A stretch of 64,000 nt of DNA from Streptomyces sulfonofaciens (GTDB lineage Bacteria; Actinomycetota; Actinomycetes; Streptomycetales; Streptomycetaceae), in the NCBI RefSeq assembly GCF_014656295.1, contig NZ_BNCD01000008.1, forward strand, positions 1-64,000. The letters run 5' to 3'. The notes beneath the pieces are model-generated. The model saw only the letters and a program-made list of their open reading frames with translations, was not told the origin of the DNA and did not search any database. Below are positions 32,672 through 41,887 of this stretch, in pieces (position 1 is the first letter of the stretch; every line of letters begins with the position of its first letter). A program made the position numbers and the translations under genes.

Positions 32672-34450
32672 TCAGTTGATCCGGATGAGCCTGGCCTTGA
32701 GCACCCCGAGCAGACCGCCGTCGACGGTGACGTCCGAGGTGCCGTTCACGGTCACGGAGCGGCCCCTGATGTCCACCGTGCCGGTGCCCGCGTCGAGCGT
32801 GATCCCGGTCGGCGACAGGGACACCGAGCTGACCGCCCGGCGGCCGCCCGGGCCGAGGACGGTCAAGTCGATGCGGTCCCGCAGGGCGTCGAGACGCACG
32901 TCGAGGCGTCCGTCGTCGGTGACGAGCCTGACCCCGCAGGGGCCGCCGCGGGCGTCGAGCAGTTCGAGGCGGTGGCCGCTGCGGGACGCCACCGAGCGGC
33001 GGTTGACCTTTCCGCTGGTCGGGTCGACCAGCGGAACATCGTGCGGGGAGGGCCCGTCGACGCCGTTGTAGAGGCCGCCCAGCACATAGGGGCTGTCCAG
33101 CGAGCCCTGCTCGAAGCCGACCAGTACCTCGTCGTTGACCTCGGGACTGAACACCCCGCCGCCCTTGCCGCCCCACTGCACCGTGCGCACCCAGTCGGTG
33201 ACGTAGTCGTCGGACAGCCACGGGAACCTCAGCCGCACCCAGCCGCGCTCGGCGCCGCCCGGCTCGCGCACATCGGTGACCACCGCGATGGCGAGCCCGG
33301 GCATCCGCGGCCCGCGCGCCGGCGCGTTCCCGCCGGTCACCAGGCCCGCCAGGGAACGGTCCTGGGCGGCGCTCACCACCACCGTGGTCCGGTAGCCGCC
33401 GTGCGGCTCCAGCACGTGGCGGGCGGCGGTCGCCGTGTAGCGGCCGCAGAAGGCGGCACCGACGTTGCCGAGCGCCACCGGCACACCGGCGCGCAGTTTC
33501 GGATTGCCCTCGGCGACCGCCTCCACCTCGGCGAACCCGGCACCCACCGACGCGGCCAGCGAATCCGCCGCCGCCCTGGTCTCGGCCTGTGTGCGGTACG
33601 GGGTGTCGGCGACCGTCAGCACCCCGGGCGAGCCGAACGGCCGCGTCGCCGCGGCCGGGTCGAGGCCCGGCGCCACCGTGCTGCTGCGCACCGACGGCGC
33701 ACGGGAGACCAGCGGCTGCCTGGTGGTGACGTTCCAGCCCCGCACCTCCACGCTGCCCGCCCCGTCGGCACTGGTCAGCGCCGCCCGCAGGGCCAGCAGG
33801 TTGCGGCCGTACTCCAGCACCAGAGGGTCCTGGGTGGCCGGAGTGCCCGGCGCGGGCGCCTTCGCCGCGGGCTCGGGCCGCACGAACTCCAGCAGCCCCC
33901 CGTCGTCCACCACCACCTGGGCACCGCTCTCCTGCGCGAGGTGCTGGAGGAACTCCCAGTCCGAGACGTTCGCCTGGGTGAGCTGCGGGTACGTCACCGG
34001 CGCGGCCTGGATCCGGCCGCACGCCAGACCGGCACCGGTCACCACCTTCCGCACGATGGCGGACGCGGTCATATTGCGGAACGCCACCACCTTGCGGCCG
34101 CGCATCAGACGGTGCGTCCTCGCCAGCGCCCGCACCACCGTGAAGGACCCGGTGGTGTCGCTGTCCAGTTCCAGCGCGGTCACCTCGCCGGCGAACAGCC
34201 GCTCCCTGGCGTTGCCCTGCACGGTGACCACGGAGATCGTCAGGGGCGTGCCGATGGTGATCCCGGTTGCCTGGAGCAACTCGTGGTCCGGGTCGCGGTA
34301 GGTCAGCACGGCGGAGTCCGGCAGCCCGACGTTCTCGTCCACCACACAGCTCACCAACTGGGCGACCCAGGTGGGCGGCAGCTCGCCCGGCGCCGCCACG
34401 ACCGGGTCCGCCGCGAAGGACCGCCCGCCGCGCGCCTGGGGTGTCGTCAT
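32672..34450 (-). CDS. VgrG/gp5-gp27-like central spike (Cis8-type)
   Basis: The 592-residue protein has an N-terminal gp27/phage-D-like part (FAGEVTALELDSD...NVSDWEFLQHLAQESG). A gp5 OB-fold follows (GWVRLRFPWLSDDYVTDWVRTVQWGGKGGG...VNDEVLVGFEQG). The tail is predicted beta-helix, rich in T and V repeats. It forms the trimeric needle tip on the inner tube. The ATG at 34450 overlaps the stop of the LysM gene by 4 nt. No extra C-terminal effector domain is visible, so cargo is probably not fused here. Confidence 0.92.
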   Translation of the reverse strand: MTTPQARGGRSFAADPVVAAPGELPPTWVAQLVSCVVDENVGLPDSAVLTYRDPDHELLQATGITIGTPLTISVVTVQGNARERLFAGEVTALELDSDTTGSFTVVRALARTHRLMRGRKVVAFRNMTASAIVRKVVTGAGLACGRIQAAPVTYPQLTQANVSDWEFLQHLAQESGAQVVVDDGGLLEFVRPEPAAKAPAPGTPATQDPLVLEYGRNLLALRAALTSADGAGSVEVRGWNVTTRQPLVSRAPSVRSSTVAPGLDPAAATRPFGSPGVLTVADTPYRTQAETRAAADSLAASVGAGFAEVEAVAEGNPKLRAGVPVALGNVGAAFCGRYTATAARHVLEPHGGYRTTVVVSAAQDRSLAGLVTGGNAPARGPRMPGLAIAVVTDVREPGGAERGWVRLRFPWLSDDYVTDWVRTVQWGGKGGGVFSPEVNDEVLVGFEQGSLDSPYVLGGLYNGVDGPSPHDVPLVDPTSGKVNRRSVASRSGHRLELLDARGGPCGVRLVTDDGRLDVRLDALRDRIDLTVLGPGGRRAVSSVSLSPTGITLDAGTGTVDIRGRSVTVNGTSDVTVDGGLLGVLKARLIRIN

Positions 34451-35178
34451 CCCGCCTCCCCGTCCGGGACCTCTTCGGGCCCCCGCGGCCCCGGCACCAC
34501 CAGTTCCGTGCCCGGCACGAGCGCCATCGGGTCGTCGATGCCGTTGGCCTCCGCGATGGTCCGCCACGCCGTCGCGTCGCCGTACTCGCGCCAGGCCAGC
34601 AGCGGAAGGCTGTCCCCGGCCACCACCCGGTGCGTGCTGTGCGCCTGCCGCGCGCCCGACGTCGGGTTCTGCCCGGCCGGGTCGACGCTCGCCTCCTCGA
34701 TCGACAGCGCACAGGTGGCCCGCAGCGGCTTCCCGTCGACGTCGAAGAGCGTGTACGAGACGGACAGGCCGGCGAGCACCCCGTCGAACGATGTGGTCCT
34801 CGCCGTGCCCCAGTCGAACCGCACCCAGGGGCTCGCCGGCTTCTTGCGCGCCAGGCTGGCGGGCGTCGGCACACAGGCCGTCATCAGTTGTTCCACCGCC
34901 TTCTCCACCGAGTTGTCGTGCGTGGCGGTCGCGTCCAGGAAGACCTCCAGGGACAGCGCGCGCGGCCCGCTGCCGACGAACTCGGGCAGCGCCGACTGCC
35001 CGGCCATCCGCGACGGCGTGCGCCGCCACTCGGTGGTCTTGGTCAACGACAACCGCGCCGGGTTGAACTGCAACTGCAAGCGGACCAGGGCCCCGCCGGG
35101 CCGCGCCCCGACCTTCGCGGGCGGTTCCATGATCGTCAACTGGGCTCGGGCCCTGCTGGTGCGGACTGCGGGGGACAC
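34447..35178 (-). CDS. LysM-containing CIS baseplate protein (Cis7-type)
   Basis: The 243-residue protein has an N-terminal tail-tube-initiator-like part (LQFNPARLSLTKTTEWRR...FVGSGPRALSLEVFLDAT). A C-terminal LysM-like module follows (HRVVAGDSLPLLAWREYGDATAWRTIAEANGIDDP). Such proteins join the tube to the spike. The GTG at 35178 has AAGGAG 4 nt upstream and was chosen over a later ATG with no ribosome site and over the longer open frame, which reads through Pro/Arg-rich non-coding sequence. Confidence 0.86.
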   Translation of the reverse strand: MSPAVRTSRARAQLTIMEPPAKVGARPGGALVRLQLQFNPARLSLTKTTEWRRTPSRMAGQSALPEFVGSGPRALSLEVFLDATATHDNSVEKAVEQLMTACVPTPASLARKKPASPWVRFDWGTARTTSFDGVLAGLSVSYTLFDVDGKPLRATCALSIEEASVDPAGQNPTSGARQAHSTHRVVAGDSLPLLAWREYGDATAWRTIAEANGIDDPMALVPGTELVVPGPRGPEEVPDGEAG

Positions 35179-35279
35179 GGTGCTCCTTGCTGCCCGCGGC
35201 GCGGGCGTCCGGGCGGGTGCGGGTGGGCGTGGTCGGGGTGCGCGGTCGGGGGCGCGCGGTCGGGGAGGAGGAGGGCGGG

Positions 35280-35705
35280 TCACGAGGGGCGCAGGCCCTC
35301 GTGGGCGATCTCCAGGGTCTCGACGGCCGCCTCCGAGTTCGCCGGGTCGAAGGACGGGCCCTGCCAGCGCACCGGCACCGCGCCGAGCACCTGCCAACTG
35401 ACGATGCGGCTCAGGTCCGGTTTCAGGGCCACGATCTCGCCGTCCTTGGGCTCCACCTTGCGCAGGATCTCGTCGAGCCAGCGCGCGATCTTCGCGGTGT
35501 CCGCGGTGACGGGACGGGTCAGGGTGATGTTGGACCAGGTGATGCGGCCGGGTAGCTGCCACGCGAAGCCGTTGTTGCCGCCCTCCGCGTACTGCTCGAT
35601 CTCCACCTCGGCGCCGAGGCCCGAGCAGGTGTGGAAGGCGCCGAGGTCATTGCCGCCGATCGCCAGTCTGAAGAACACGCTGGTGGCGAAGATGCCGTCC
35701 GTCAT
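35280..35705 (-). CDS. CIS tube-like protein 2 (gp19 family, Cis5-type)
   Basis: The 141-residue protein is of the T4 gp19-like tail tube family (SVFFRLAIGGNDLGAFHTCSGLGAEVEIEQY...ITLTRPVTADTAKIARWLDEI). It is shorter and more divergent than the main tube protein at 39786. Its place next to the LysM and spike genes suggests it forms the tube-initiation ring at the baseplate. The ATG at 35705 begins the baseplate sub-operon after a 278-bp gap, which carries no supported gene. Confidence 0.88.
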   Translation of the reverse strand: MTDGIFATSVFFRLAIGGNDLGAFHTCSGLGAEVEIEQYAEGGNNGFAWQLPGRITWSNITLTRPVTADTAKIARWLDEILRKVEPKDGEIVALKPDLSRIVSWQVLGAVPVRWQGPSFDPANSEAAVETLEIAHEGLRPS

Positions 35706-35983
35706 GCCTCGATCCGTCTCTGCTCAGCACCTCTCGGTGGCCTGTCGTGCCGTGCCGTCCCGCGGCGGGCGCCGCCGCCTCGTCCCGTCCGCCGTTCCGC
35801 CGTGCCGTCGGGTTGCGTCCTTCGGGTGTTCCGCCGTCCCGTCGGGTCGCGTCCTCCCGGCGGCCCGCCGTCTCGCCGTCCCGTCGTGGGCCGCGCCCGT
35901 CCGTGCCGTGCCGTCCTCTCCGTGCGTCTGCCTGTCCGTCGGTCTGCCTGCCATGTCTGTCGGCCCCCATGTCTGCCGTGTCG

Positions 35984-38900
35984 TCAGCGGTGCCTGTCGT
36001 ACGGTCGGCCGGTGCGCTCCCTGCCGCGCCGCAGCTCCGCCCTGAGCAGCCGGCCGACCGGGTCGATCAGCCGGCGGGCGAGCTCTTCGAGGTCGATGCC
36101 TGCCACCCGGTCGGGGGCCGAGGCGGCAGTGGCGCCCGTGGTCCGCCCGGCGTCCGGTGGGGTCGGCGGGCCCGCCGACCGCGGCTGGACAGCGGTGAGC
36201 GGGACCCCGGTGACTCCGGCGGCGGCCGCGGCGCGTTGCAGGGCGGGGGCGCCGGGACCCGCGGCGGCAGGGGGCGCGGTGCGGGGCCGCCGGTGCGTCC
36301 CCTCGGGAGCCCGGTCACCGGACCGTGCCGTGGCGCCGGGCACCTCCGCACGGTCGCGGACTCGTACCGGCAGGTCGTGCGGGACGACTCCGGCGGTGTG
36401 CGGGGCGGCCACGACGGGTGGGCGCGCGAGGTCCGGGGTCACCGGCAGGCGCTGGAGGGAGCCGGGGCCGGGCCGGGGGCCGTGCACGGGCGAGGGGTGC
36501 ACCACAGTGCCGGTGCCGGTGCCGGTGCCGCCGGGCCGGGGCGGGGCCGGGTCCGGGCCGGGGACTCCGCCCGGGCCGGTGCCGGGGGTGGGGAGGCCGG
36601 ACGGGCCAGTGGGGTGCGACCCGCGCTTGGCGGCCACCGGAGCAACGGCGGCCACTGGATCGGGTGGCCATGCGGAGCCAGGTGCCGGGGGCGCCGTTCC
36701 GGGCGTCTTGGGCGTCCCGTGCCTCCCGTGCGTCCCTCGTGTCCCGGCGTTCCCGGTCTCACGCAGCCTTCCTGTTCTTCCGGTCCCTCCTGTCCCTCCG
36801 GCTCCTCCTGTCCCTCCGGCTCCTCCTGTCCCTCCGGCTCCTCCTGTCCTTCCTGTCCTTCCGGTCCCTCCGGGGGGTGGGACGGACGGCGCCGAGGGGG
36901 CGCCGGGTCCGGCGGGCGGTGCCTCGCCCGCCGTGCCGTGCTGCCGGGTGTCCCGCCGCCAGGTGGCCCGCACCAGGGGCGGCGCCGCGGTGCGGGCGGC
37001 GGGAGCGGTCGGCGAGAAGCCGTCCGCACCGCCGGTGCGCACGACCAGGGGCCGGTCCGCGAGCAGTGCGCGGGTCGGGACGGCAGGGGGGCCGCCGTGC
37101 GAGGCGGCGGTGCGCCGGACGAGCGGTGCCGCGGTGGTTCCCGCCGTCGCCTCGGGGACCCGTGCGGCGGCGAGCGCGCCGGGGCGGTGTTGCGCCGCAG
37201 GCCCGGTCCGCACCGCGTCCAACCCGTTCCCGTGCACCGGTGTGTCCTCTCCCGGGGGCGTCACCACCGGTGCACGGCCGGACGGCGTTGTACCGGGCTC
37301 CTTGGGGACGGCACGCTGGAGGGCGGCCCGCGTCGCGGGCCCGACGTCCACCGGTTGCCGCCCGGCGTCGCGGGACCGCGCGGCCTCCCGCACCGGACCG
37401 GACGCCGGTTCGCCTCCGAAGCCCGGGCCGCCCTGTGCACCACCCCGGTCGTGCGCGGAACGGGCCCTGTCGTCCCCGGCGCCGTCCGGTACCGCCCGGT
37501 CCCCGTCGTCCGCCCTGTCCCCGTCGTCCGTGCGTGCCGTGTGTGCCGTGCGTGCCGCTTCCGCGGTACGCCGGGCCGAGACGGCCGAGCGCAGCTCGGG
37601 CAGCGCGGCGACCGCGGCCGCCCGGGCGGCGGAGGGGGCGCCTGCGGCCAGGACCGGCATGGCGGCCCGCGCACTCCCGGTGGCCGGGGACGCCTCCCGG
37701 CGTGAGCCGGAGTCGAAGTCCGGGCCGGAGCCGGAGCCGGAGCCGTAGCCGGCGTCGGGGACGGGGCCGGGGCCGGCGGTGGTACGCCGCACCGGGGGGC
37801 GGTCACCGAGGAGTGGCGCCCCGCCCGGGAGGACGGCGGTGTCCGGCAGGGCGGCGAGTGGAGCGCCGAGGCCGCCGCTACGGGCCGGGGGCCGGGGAGC
37901 GGCCGTCCCCCGTGGTGCCGTGTCCTGCGGCGGACGGCTGCCGGGCCGGGCCGCGGGCGCCGTCCGCTCCGCCGGTCCCGGTGCCTCGTCCGCCCGCGCC
38001 GTTGCCGCCCCTCCCACTGCCGCCGGTGCCGCCGTTGCCGATGGTGTCCTGTCGTCCGTGCCCGTCGACGGGTCCTCGGCCTCGTTCCGCTGCACCACCG
38101 GCAAGGGGGCCGGGGCCGCGGGACCGGCGGCGGCCACGGGTGCCGCGGGCAGCGGTGCCGCCGTGCCGGGCAGCGTACGCAGCGGTTCGCCCAGGGCGGG
38201 GCGCACGGAGGCGGGCGGACGGACCGCGGGGCGCTCGGCCGAGAACGTCACCCCGGCATGCGCGCCGCCACCGGGGCCCGTCGCCGCCTCCGTGCGCTCC
38301 GGGGGCGGGCCTGCGTTCGCCGGGGACGGCGGCGGGACGGCGGCGAGGCGTCGCACCGGCAGCGCGGGACGGGGGGCGACCGTCAGGGGCTCGCGCACCC
38401 GGCGCGGGCGCACCGGCGCGGGCCGGTGCGGGGAACCGGAACCCGGCGGGGCCCCGGCGCCGGCCCCGCGGGCCGAACCTGTCGGTGTCCCCGGCCCCGG
38501 CGTCCCCGCCCCACGGCGTACCCGTCCTCCGGCGCCGGGGCGCGGAACGGCGGCACCGGGGGGCTCCGGGTCCGCGGTCGGCGCCGACTCCGTCGGCGCC
38601 GACCGCGCGGCGGCGGCACGCAGCAGCAGGGGGCCGCCGTCCGCGGGAGCGGGGGATCCGACACGCGGGACGGCCGGGCGTGCCACACCCCGGATCAGCC
38701 CCACGGGCGCGCCCGGCAGCACGGCATGGCCGAGTCGCCCCTGGAACGCCGGGTTCTGCCAGGCCGAGAGCCCGGCACGGAACCGCAGCCCGTCGCTCAC
38801 CCCGAGCGCGTCGCGCGCCACGGTCAGCACCGGCGGAGTCAGGTGCCGCCAGCCACCGTCCCACGCGGCCGGGACACCCGCCCCCGCCGCCCCGGAAGCC

Positions 38901-39124
38901 GGGGACGCCGGAGACGCCGGAGACGCCGGGAGCGCCGCGGACACCGGGACCGCCGGGGAGGTCCCGGGCACCGCGGTGCCGCCTGACCCGGCCGGGGACT
39001 CCGGGCTGTCCGCCCCTTCCCCGGACTCCGGGCCGCCCGCCCCCGCGCCAGGCACCGTGGGGCCGACCGCCGTCTCGCCCCGTCCGCCGCCGCGGCGGAA
39101 CACGTTGCGCATCCTCACCCGCAT
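35984..39124 (-). CDS. 1046-residue low-complexity CIS-locus protein
   Basis: The protein is mostly Pro, Ala, Gly, Thr and Arg. Only two parts look folded: an N-terminal block (WDGGWRHLTPPVLTVARDALGVSDGLRFRAGLSAWQNPAFQGRLGH, about 85-135, motif split by me) and a helical C-terminal tail (GIDLEELARRLIDPVGRLLRAELRRGRERTGRP). Between them is about 850 residues of disordered sequence, including a collagen-like Gly-x-x stretch from a DNA tandem repeat. It sits where eCIS loci place the tape-measure or an accessory gene. It could be a tape measure, scaffold or disordered cargo; I cannot decide. The ATG at 39124 lies 18 nt after the 52-residue gene. Confidence 0.7.
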   Translation of the reverse strand: MRVRMRNVFRRGGGRGETAVGPTVPGAGAGGPESGEGADSPESPAGSGGTAVPGTSPAVPVSAALPASPASPASPASGAAGAGVPAAWDGGWRHLTPPVLTVARDALGVSDGLRFRAGLSAWQNPAFQGRLGHAVLPGAPVGLIRGVARPAVPRVGSPAPADGGPLLLRAAAARSAPTESAPTADPEPPGAAVPRPGAGGRVRRGAGTPGPGTPTGSARGAGAGAPPGSGSPHRPAPVRPRRVREPLTVAPRPALPVRRLAAVPPPSPANAGPPPERTEAATGPGGGAHAGVTFSAERPAVRPPASVRPALGEPLRTLPGTAAPLPAAPVAAAGPAAPAPLPVVQRNEAEDPSTGTDDRTPSATAAPAAVGGAATARADEAPGPAERTAPAARPGSRPPQDTAPRGTAAPRPPARSGGLGAPLAALPDTAVLPGGAPLLGDRPPVRRTTAGPGPVPDAGYGSGSGSGPDFDSGSRREASPATGSARAAMPVLAAGAPSAARAAAVAALPELRSAVSARRTAEAARTAHTARTDDGDRADDGDRAVPDGAGDDRARSAHDRGGAQGGPGFGGEPASGPVREAARSRDAGRQPVDVGPATRAALQRAVPKEPGTTPSGRAPVVTPPGEDTPVHGNGLDAVRTGPAAQHRPGALAAARVPEATAGTTAAPLVRRTAASHGGPPAVPTRALLADRPLVVRTGGADGFSPTAPAARTAAPPLVRATWRRDTRQHGTAGEAPPAGPGAPSAPSVPPPGGTGRTGRTGGAGGTGGAGGTGGAGGTGGTGRTGRLRETGNAGTRGTHGRHGTPKTPGTAPPAPGSAWPPDPVAAVAPVAAKRGSHPTGPSGLPTPGTGPGGVPGPDPAPPRPGGTGTGTGTVVHPSPVHGPRPGPGSLQRLPVTPDLARPPVVAAPHTAGVVPHDLPVRVRDRAEVPGATARSGDRAPEGTHRRPRTAPPAAAGPGAPALQRAAAAAGVTGVPLTAVQPRSAGPPTPPDAGRTTGATAASAPDRVAGIDLEELARRLIDPVGRLLRAELRRGRERTGRPYDRHR
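36781..36872. repeat. 18-bp tandem repeat encoding collagen-like Gly repeats
   Basis: About four imperfect copies of an 18-bp pyrimidine-rich unit (CTCCTGTCCCTCCGGCTC type) followed by shorter degenerate copies. On the minus strand they encode GGTGGA-type glycine repeats inside the low-complexity protein. The strong purine/pyrimidine strand bias invites slippage. Confidence 0.75.
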
Positions 39125-39142
39125 CCCGTCACCCGCATCCCG

Positions 39143-39301
39143 TCACCCGCCCTCGTTCACGCGGGTGTTGATCCGCGCTATCTCGTGCACCCACTGCCCG
39201 CGTTCGTCGTGGGTGAGGTCGAGGATGTCCTCGCGCCGCCAGTGGAAGTGGTAGGCGATGTACGCGATCTCCTCCCGCAGCCGGGGGAGCGCGTACGTCA
39301 C
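39143..39301 (-). CDS. Small CIS-locus protein of 52 residues (DUF6760-like)
   Basis: Translation from the GTG at 39301 gives a compact helical protein (LPRLREEIAYIAYHF, HWRREDILDLTHDERGQW, VHEIARINTRVNEGG) ending at TGA 39143-39145. Small proteins with this HWxxxDILxLxHxERxxWxxE pattern sit in the same place in streptomycete CIS loci and resemble the helical part of tail-assembly chaperone pairs. The start overlaps the upstream stop (GTGA). A 73-residue reading in another frame at 39129-39350 lacks any such pattern and was rejected. Confidence 0.82.
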   Translation of the reverse strand: MTYALPRLREEIAYIAYHFHWRREDILDLTHDERGQWVHEIARINTRVNEGG

Positions 39302-39789
39302 GATTCCCCCAGGCGCCCACCCGAGAGGTCGATCTCGAACGAGCCGTCACAGTGGGGGCAGGTCACTGCCGCGCGGGTGTGGCCCTCGCTGTTGATGCGG
39401 CGGTAGAAGTCCTGGAGGAACGCGATGTCGGTGGCGTACATCCGCTCGACGACCCCGGCGTGCACGTCCGTGACGCCGCCGAGCCGGGTGATCACCTGGC
39501 TGAGCAGCACGACGCTGAGGTACGCCGGGTTCTCCTTCACCCGCAGGTCGATCTGCGGCCGCAGCTCGTCACGGGCCGTGGCGAGCCGCATGGTGCCCGA
39601 GCGGTGCAGCACGCCGTCCTCGTCGACGTACCCGCGCGGCAGCTCGAAGTCGAACTCGGTGCGCAGCGGCTGCCGCTGCGGCTGCCCGGCCGGGGCCGGG
39701 GCGTGCGCTCCGGGCTCCGTGCGGTCCGGCGGCCTGGTGGTGTCCAGGATCTCTTCCAGCGTGTTCGCGGTGACCGTACGCCGTCTCAT
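39298..39789 (-). CDS. CIS zinc-ribbon tail-assembly protein
   Basis: The 163-residue protein has a charged N terminus, a beta-containing segment (TEFDFELPRGYVDEDGVLHRSGTMRLATARDEL) and a long helix. It ends in a half zinc ribbon (CPHCDGSFEIDL). It sits directly after the tube gene, where phages encode gpG/gpGT-like assembly chaperones, and together with the 52-residue protein may form such a pair. Starts and stops overlap on both sides (ATGA and GTGA). The zinc ribbon is typical of actinobacterial CIS loci but its role is not established. Confidence 0.75.
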   Translation of the reverse strand: MRRRTVTANTLEEILDTTRPPDRTEPGAHAPAPAGQPQRQPLRTEFDFELPRGYVDEDGVLHRSGTMRLATARDELRPQIDLRVKENPAYLSVVLLSQVITRLGGVTDVHAGVVERMYATDIAFLQDFYRRINSEGHTRAAVTCPHCDGSFEIDLSGGRLGES

Positions 39790-40226
39790 TCGACCACGAT
39801 CTCCTCGAAGGTGATGGTCACGGTCTCGGTGGCGGCGGACGACTCGCCTGCCTTCAGCGAGGGCCCCTCCCACTTGCTGGCCCAGCCCTGCATGAGCTGG
39901 ATGCGCCGCACCGTGGCGCCCGTCGAGTCCTTGATCTCGATCGTCAGGTTCTGCCGTGCGGTGTCCACCGCGCCGTTGTTCAGCGTCTCCTTGATCCACT
40001 TGGTGAACTCGCTGCTCTTGTCCAGACCGCGGGTGATGGTCACCTCGCCGGCCTGCCGCGCGCCGGGCTGCTTGCGGATGATCTGCTTGCCGTCGGAGGT
40101 CACCTGGCGGACCTCGACGACCTCCTCCTCCACCGTCAGACCGCTGATCTCCTGGATGGACTCGACGAGATAGCCGCCCAGTTGCACGCCGAAGACGTGC
40201 GTGGAAAGAGCGTCACCCTCTGCCAT
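39786..40226 (-). CDS. CIS inner tube protein (gp19 family, Cis1-type)
   Basis: The 146-residue protein matches the T4 gp19-like tube family (GDALSTHVFGVQLGGYLVESIQEISGLTVEEEVVEV...EVTITRGLDKSSEFTKWIKE). It stacks as hexameric rings to form the needle inside the sheath. The ATG at 40226 lies 74 nt after the sheath gene. As the gene next to the sheath it is the main tube subunit; the shorter paralogue at 35280 is the likely initiator. Confidence 0.94.
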   Translation of the reverse strand: MAEGDALSTHVFGVQLGGYLVESIQEISGLTVEEEVVEVRQVTSDGKQIIRKQPGARQAGEVTITRGLDKSSEFTKWIKETLNNGAVDTARQNLTIEIKDSTGATVRRIQLMQGWASKWEGPSLKAGESSAATETVTITFEEIVVE

Positions 40227-40300
40227 GGCTCTGTGTCACCTTCCGGAACGGGACCTCGTGGGTCGCCTTGCGGGTACGGGCCGTCCGAGCGGCCCGCGGG

Positions 40301-41824
40301 TCACTCGTTGACGAGGCTGGTGCTGTCGGAGAACTGGGCGAGCCGGAACACCACGAACTCGGCGGGCTTGACCGGCGCCACCCCGATCTCGCAGACCACC
40401 TGCCCGAGGTCGATGGACTCCGGCGGGTTGTTCTCGCGGTCGCACCTGACGTAGAAGGCCTCCTCGGCGGTGCGGCCGAACAGCGCGCCGCGGCGCCACT
40501 CCTCGGTGAGGAAGGCGGTCACGTTGCGCCGGATGCTCGACCACAGGCGGTCGTCGTTCGGCTCGAACACCACCCACTGGGTGCCGAGCAGGATCGACTC
40601 CTCCAGGTAGTTGAAGAGCCGGCGCACGTTCAGATAGCGCCAGGCCGGGTCCGAGGAGAGCGTGCGGGCGCCCCAGATGCGGATGCCGCGGCCGGGGAAG
40701 GCCCGGATGCAGTTGACCCCGACCGGGTTCAGCAGGTCCTGCTCGCCCTTGCTGAGCCGTACGTCGAGGTCGACCGCCCCGCGGATCACCTCGTTCGCGG
40801 GCGCCTTGTGCACACCGCGCTCGGTGTCGCTGCGCGCCCACACCCCCGCGACGTGCCCGCTCGGCGGCACCGTGGTGTTGCGGCCGGTCGCCGGGTCGAA
40901 GACCTTGATCCACGGGTAGTAGACGGCGGCGTAGCGGGAGTCGTAGCCCGCGCCGTCGTTGCGCCAGGTGCGGGCGTGCTGCGCGGCCAGGGCGGGCGGT
41001 GTGTCCAGGACGGCGACCCGGTCGCCCATCTGCTCGCAGTGCGAGATCACCGCGAGCTGCACGGTCTTGACGCCCTCCGCGTCGATGTCGCCGCGCTGGT
41101 GCGCGCTCATCAGGTCCGGCACCGCCACCATGGTGATCTCGTCGATGGCCTCCAGACCGGCGAAGCCGGTGCGGGCCGCCGCGTCGCCGACGTACTCGGT
41201 GGGGCTGAGCGCCCGGGCCGGGGCAGCGGGGGCGGGGGCCGCGCCGAGCGCGACGGTCCCCTTCTGCGGACGGGTGGGGGTCACGCCCTCCTGCTCCTCG
41301 GCCCGTACCAGCCGCGACTCGCGGAGCTGGGTGAGGACGTATGCCTTGACGTTCCTGCGCGTGGACACGTCGAAGGTCTCGGCCGCCTTGCCGTCCTGGC
41401 GGACCACCAGCCTGAACCGGTCCTCGGGCGGGTTCTCGCCCTCCGCGTCGGCGACCTCCACCGAGATCCCGGAGCCCGCCCCGGGCAGCGCCGACACCAG
41501 CAGCCCGCCCAGCTCGACCGGCGCCGGCTCCTGCCCGCCGTCCGCACCGGCGCCGCCGGCCGGACCGCCGATCCGCACGACGTACGCGCTGCCGCCGCCG
41601 TTGGCGAAGTACCCGTACACCGCGTGCGCCAGGTAGGTGCCCTCGGTGAAGCCGCCGAACTGCTGCGTGTACTGGTCCCAGTTGGTGACCAGGGTCGGCT
41701 GGTGGAAGGGGCCGGCCGCGGCGAAGCCGACGAACGCGGCGACCGCGGTGCCGACCCCCTCGATGGGCCTGGCTCCCGACTGGACCTCCTCCACGTACAC
41801 GCCGGGGGTGAGGTACGACGGCAT
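40301..41824 (-). CDS. CIS contractile sheath protein (Cis2-type)
   Basis: The 507-residue protein has the phage tail sheath hallmarks. The N terminus is SYLTPGVYVEEVQSGARPIEGVGTAVAAFVG (motif split by me). A conserved C-terminal domain follows (WVVFEPNDDRLWSSIRRNVTAFLTEEWRRGALFG...FYVRCDRENNPPESID), which carries the strand exchanged between subunits. An inserted domain sits in the middle. The ATG at 41824 has AAGGAG 6 nt upstream, the best ribosome site in the locus, as expected for the most abundant subunit. A single sheath gene is present, whereas Afp/PVC systems have three. Confidence 0.96.
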   Translation of the reverse strand: MPSYLTPGVYVEEVQSGARPIEGVGTAVAAFVGFAAAGPFHQPTLVTNWDQYTQQFGGFTEGTYLAHAVYGYFANGGGSAYVVRIGGPAGGAGADGGQEPAPVELGGLLVSALPGAGSGISVEVADAEGENPPEDRFRLVVRQDGKAAETFDVSTRRNVKAYVLTQLRESRLVRAEEQEGVTPTRPQKGTVALGAAPAPAAPARALSPTEYVGDAAARTGFAGLEAIDEITMVAVPDLMSAHQRGDIDAEGVKTVQLAVISHCEQMGDRVAVLDTPPALAAQHARTWRNDGAGYDSRYAAVYYPWIKVFDPATGRNTTVPPSGHVAGVWARSDTERGVHKAPANEVIRGAVDLDVRLSKGEQDLLNPVGVNCIRAFPGRGIRIWGARTLSSDPAWRYLNVRRLFNYLEESILLGTQWVVFEPNDDRLWSSIRRNVTAFLTEEWRRGALFGRTAEEAFYVRCDRENNPPESIDLGQVVCEIGVAPVKPAEFVVFRLAQFSDSTSLVNE

Positions 41825-41887
41825 GCTCGCTCCTTCGTGTGGCCACTGCGTCGCCTCAGAGCCTCGCGTTCCGCGTCCGCCCGGCAA

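Noticed and set aside
31754..38000. Very long + strand open frames across the CIS genes (for example 31754-35401 and 35631-37748)
   Set aside because: High-GC shadows of the minus-strand CIS genes. Their translations are low complexity without family motifs.
39129..39350. 73-codon minus-strand frame over the small CIS gene
   Set aside because: The alternative frame starting at GTG 39301 gives a compact helical protein with a conserved-looking pattern and coupled start.
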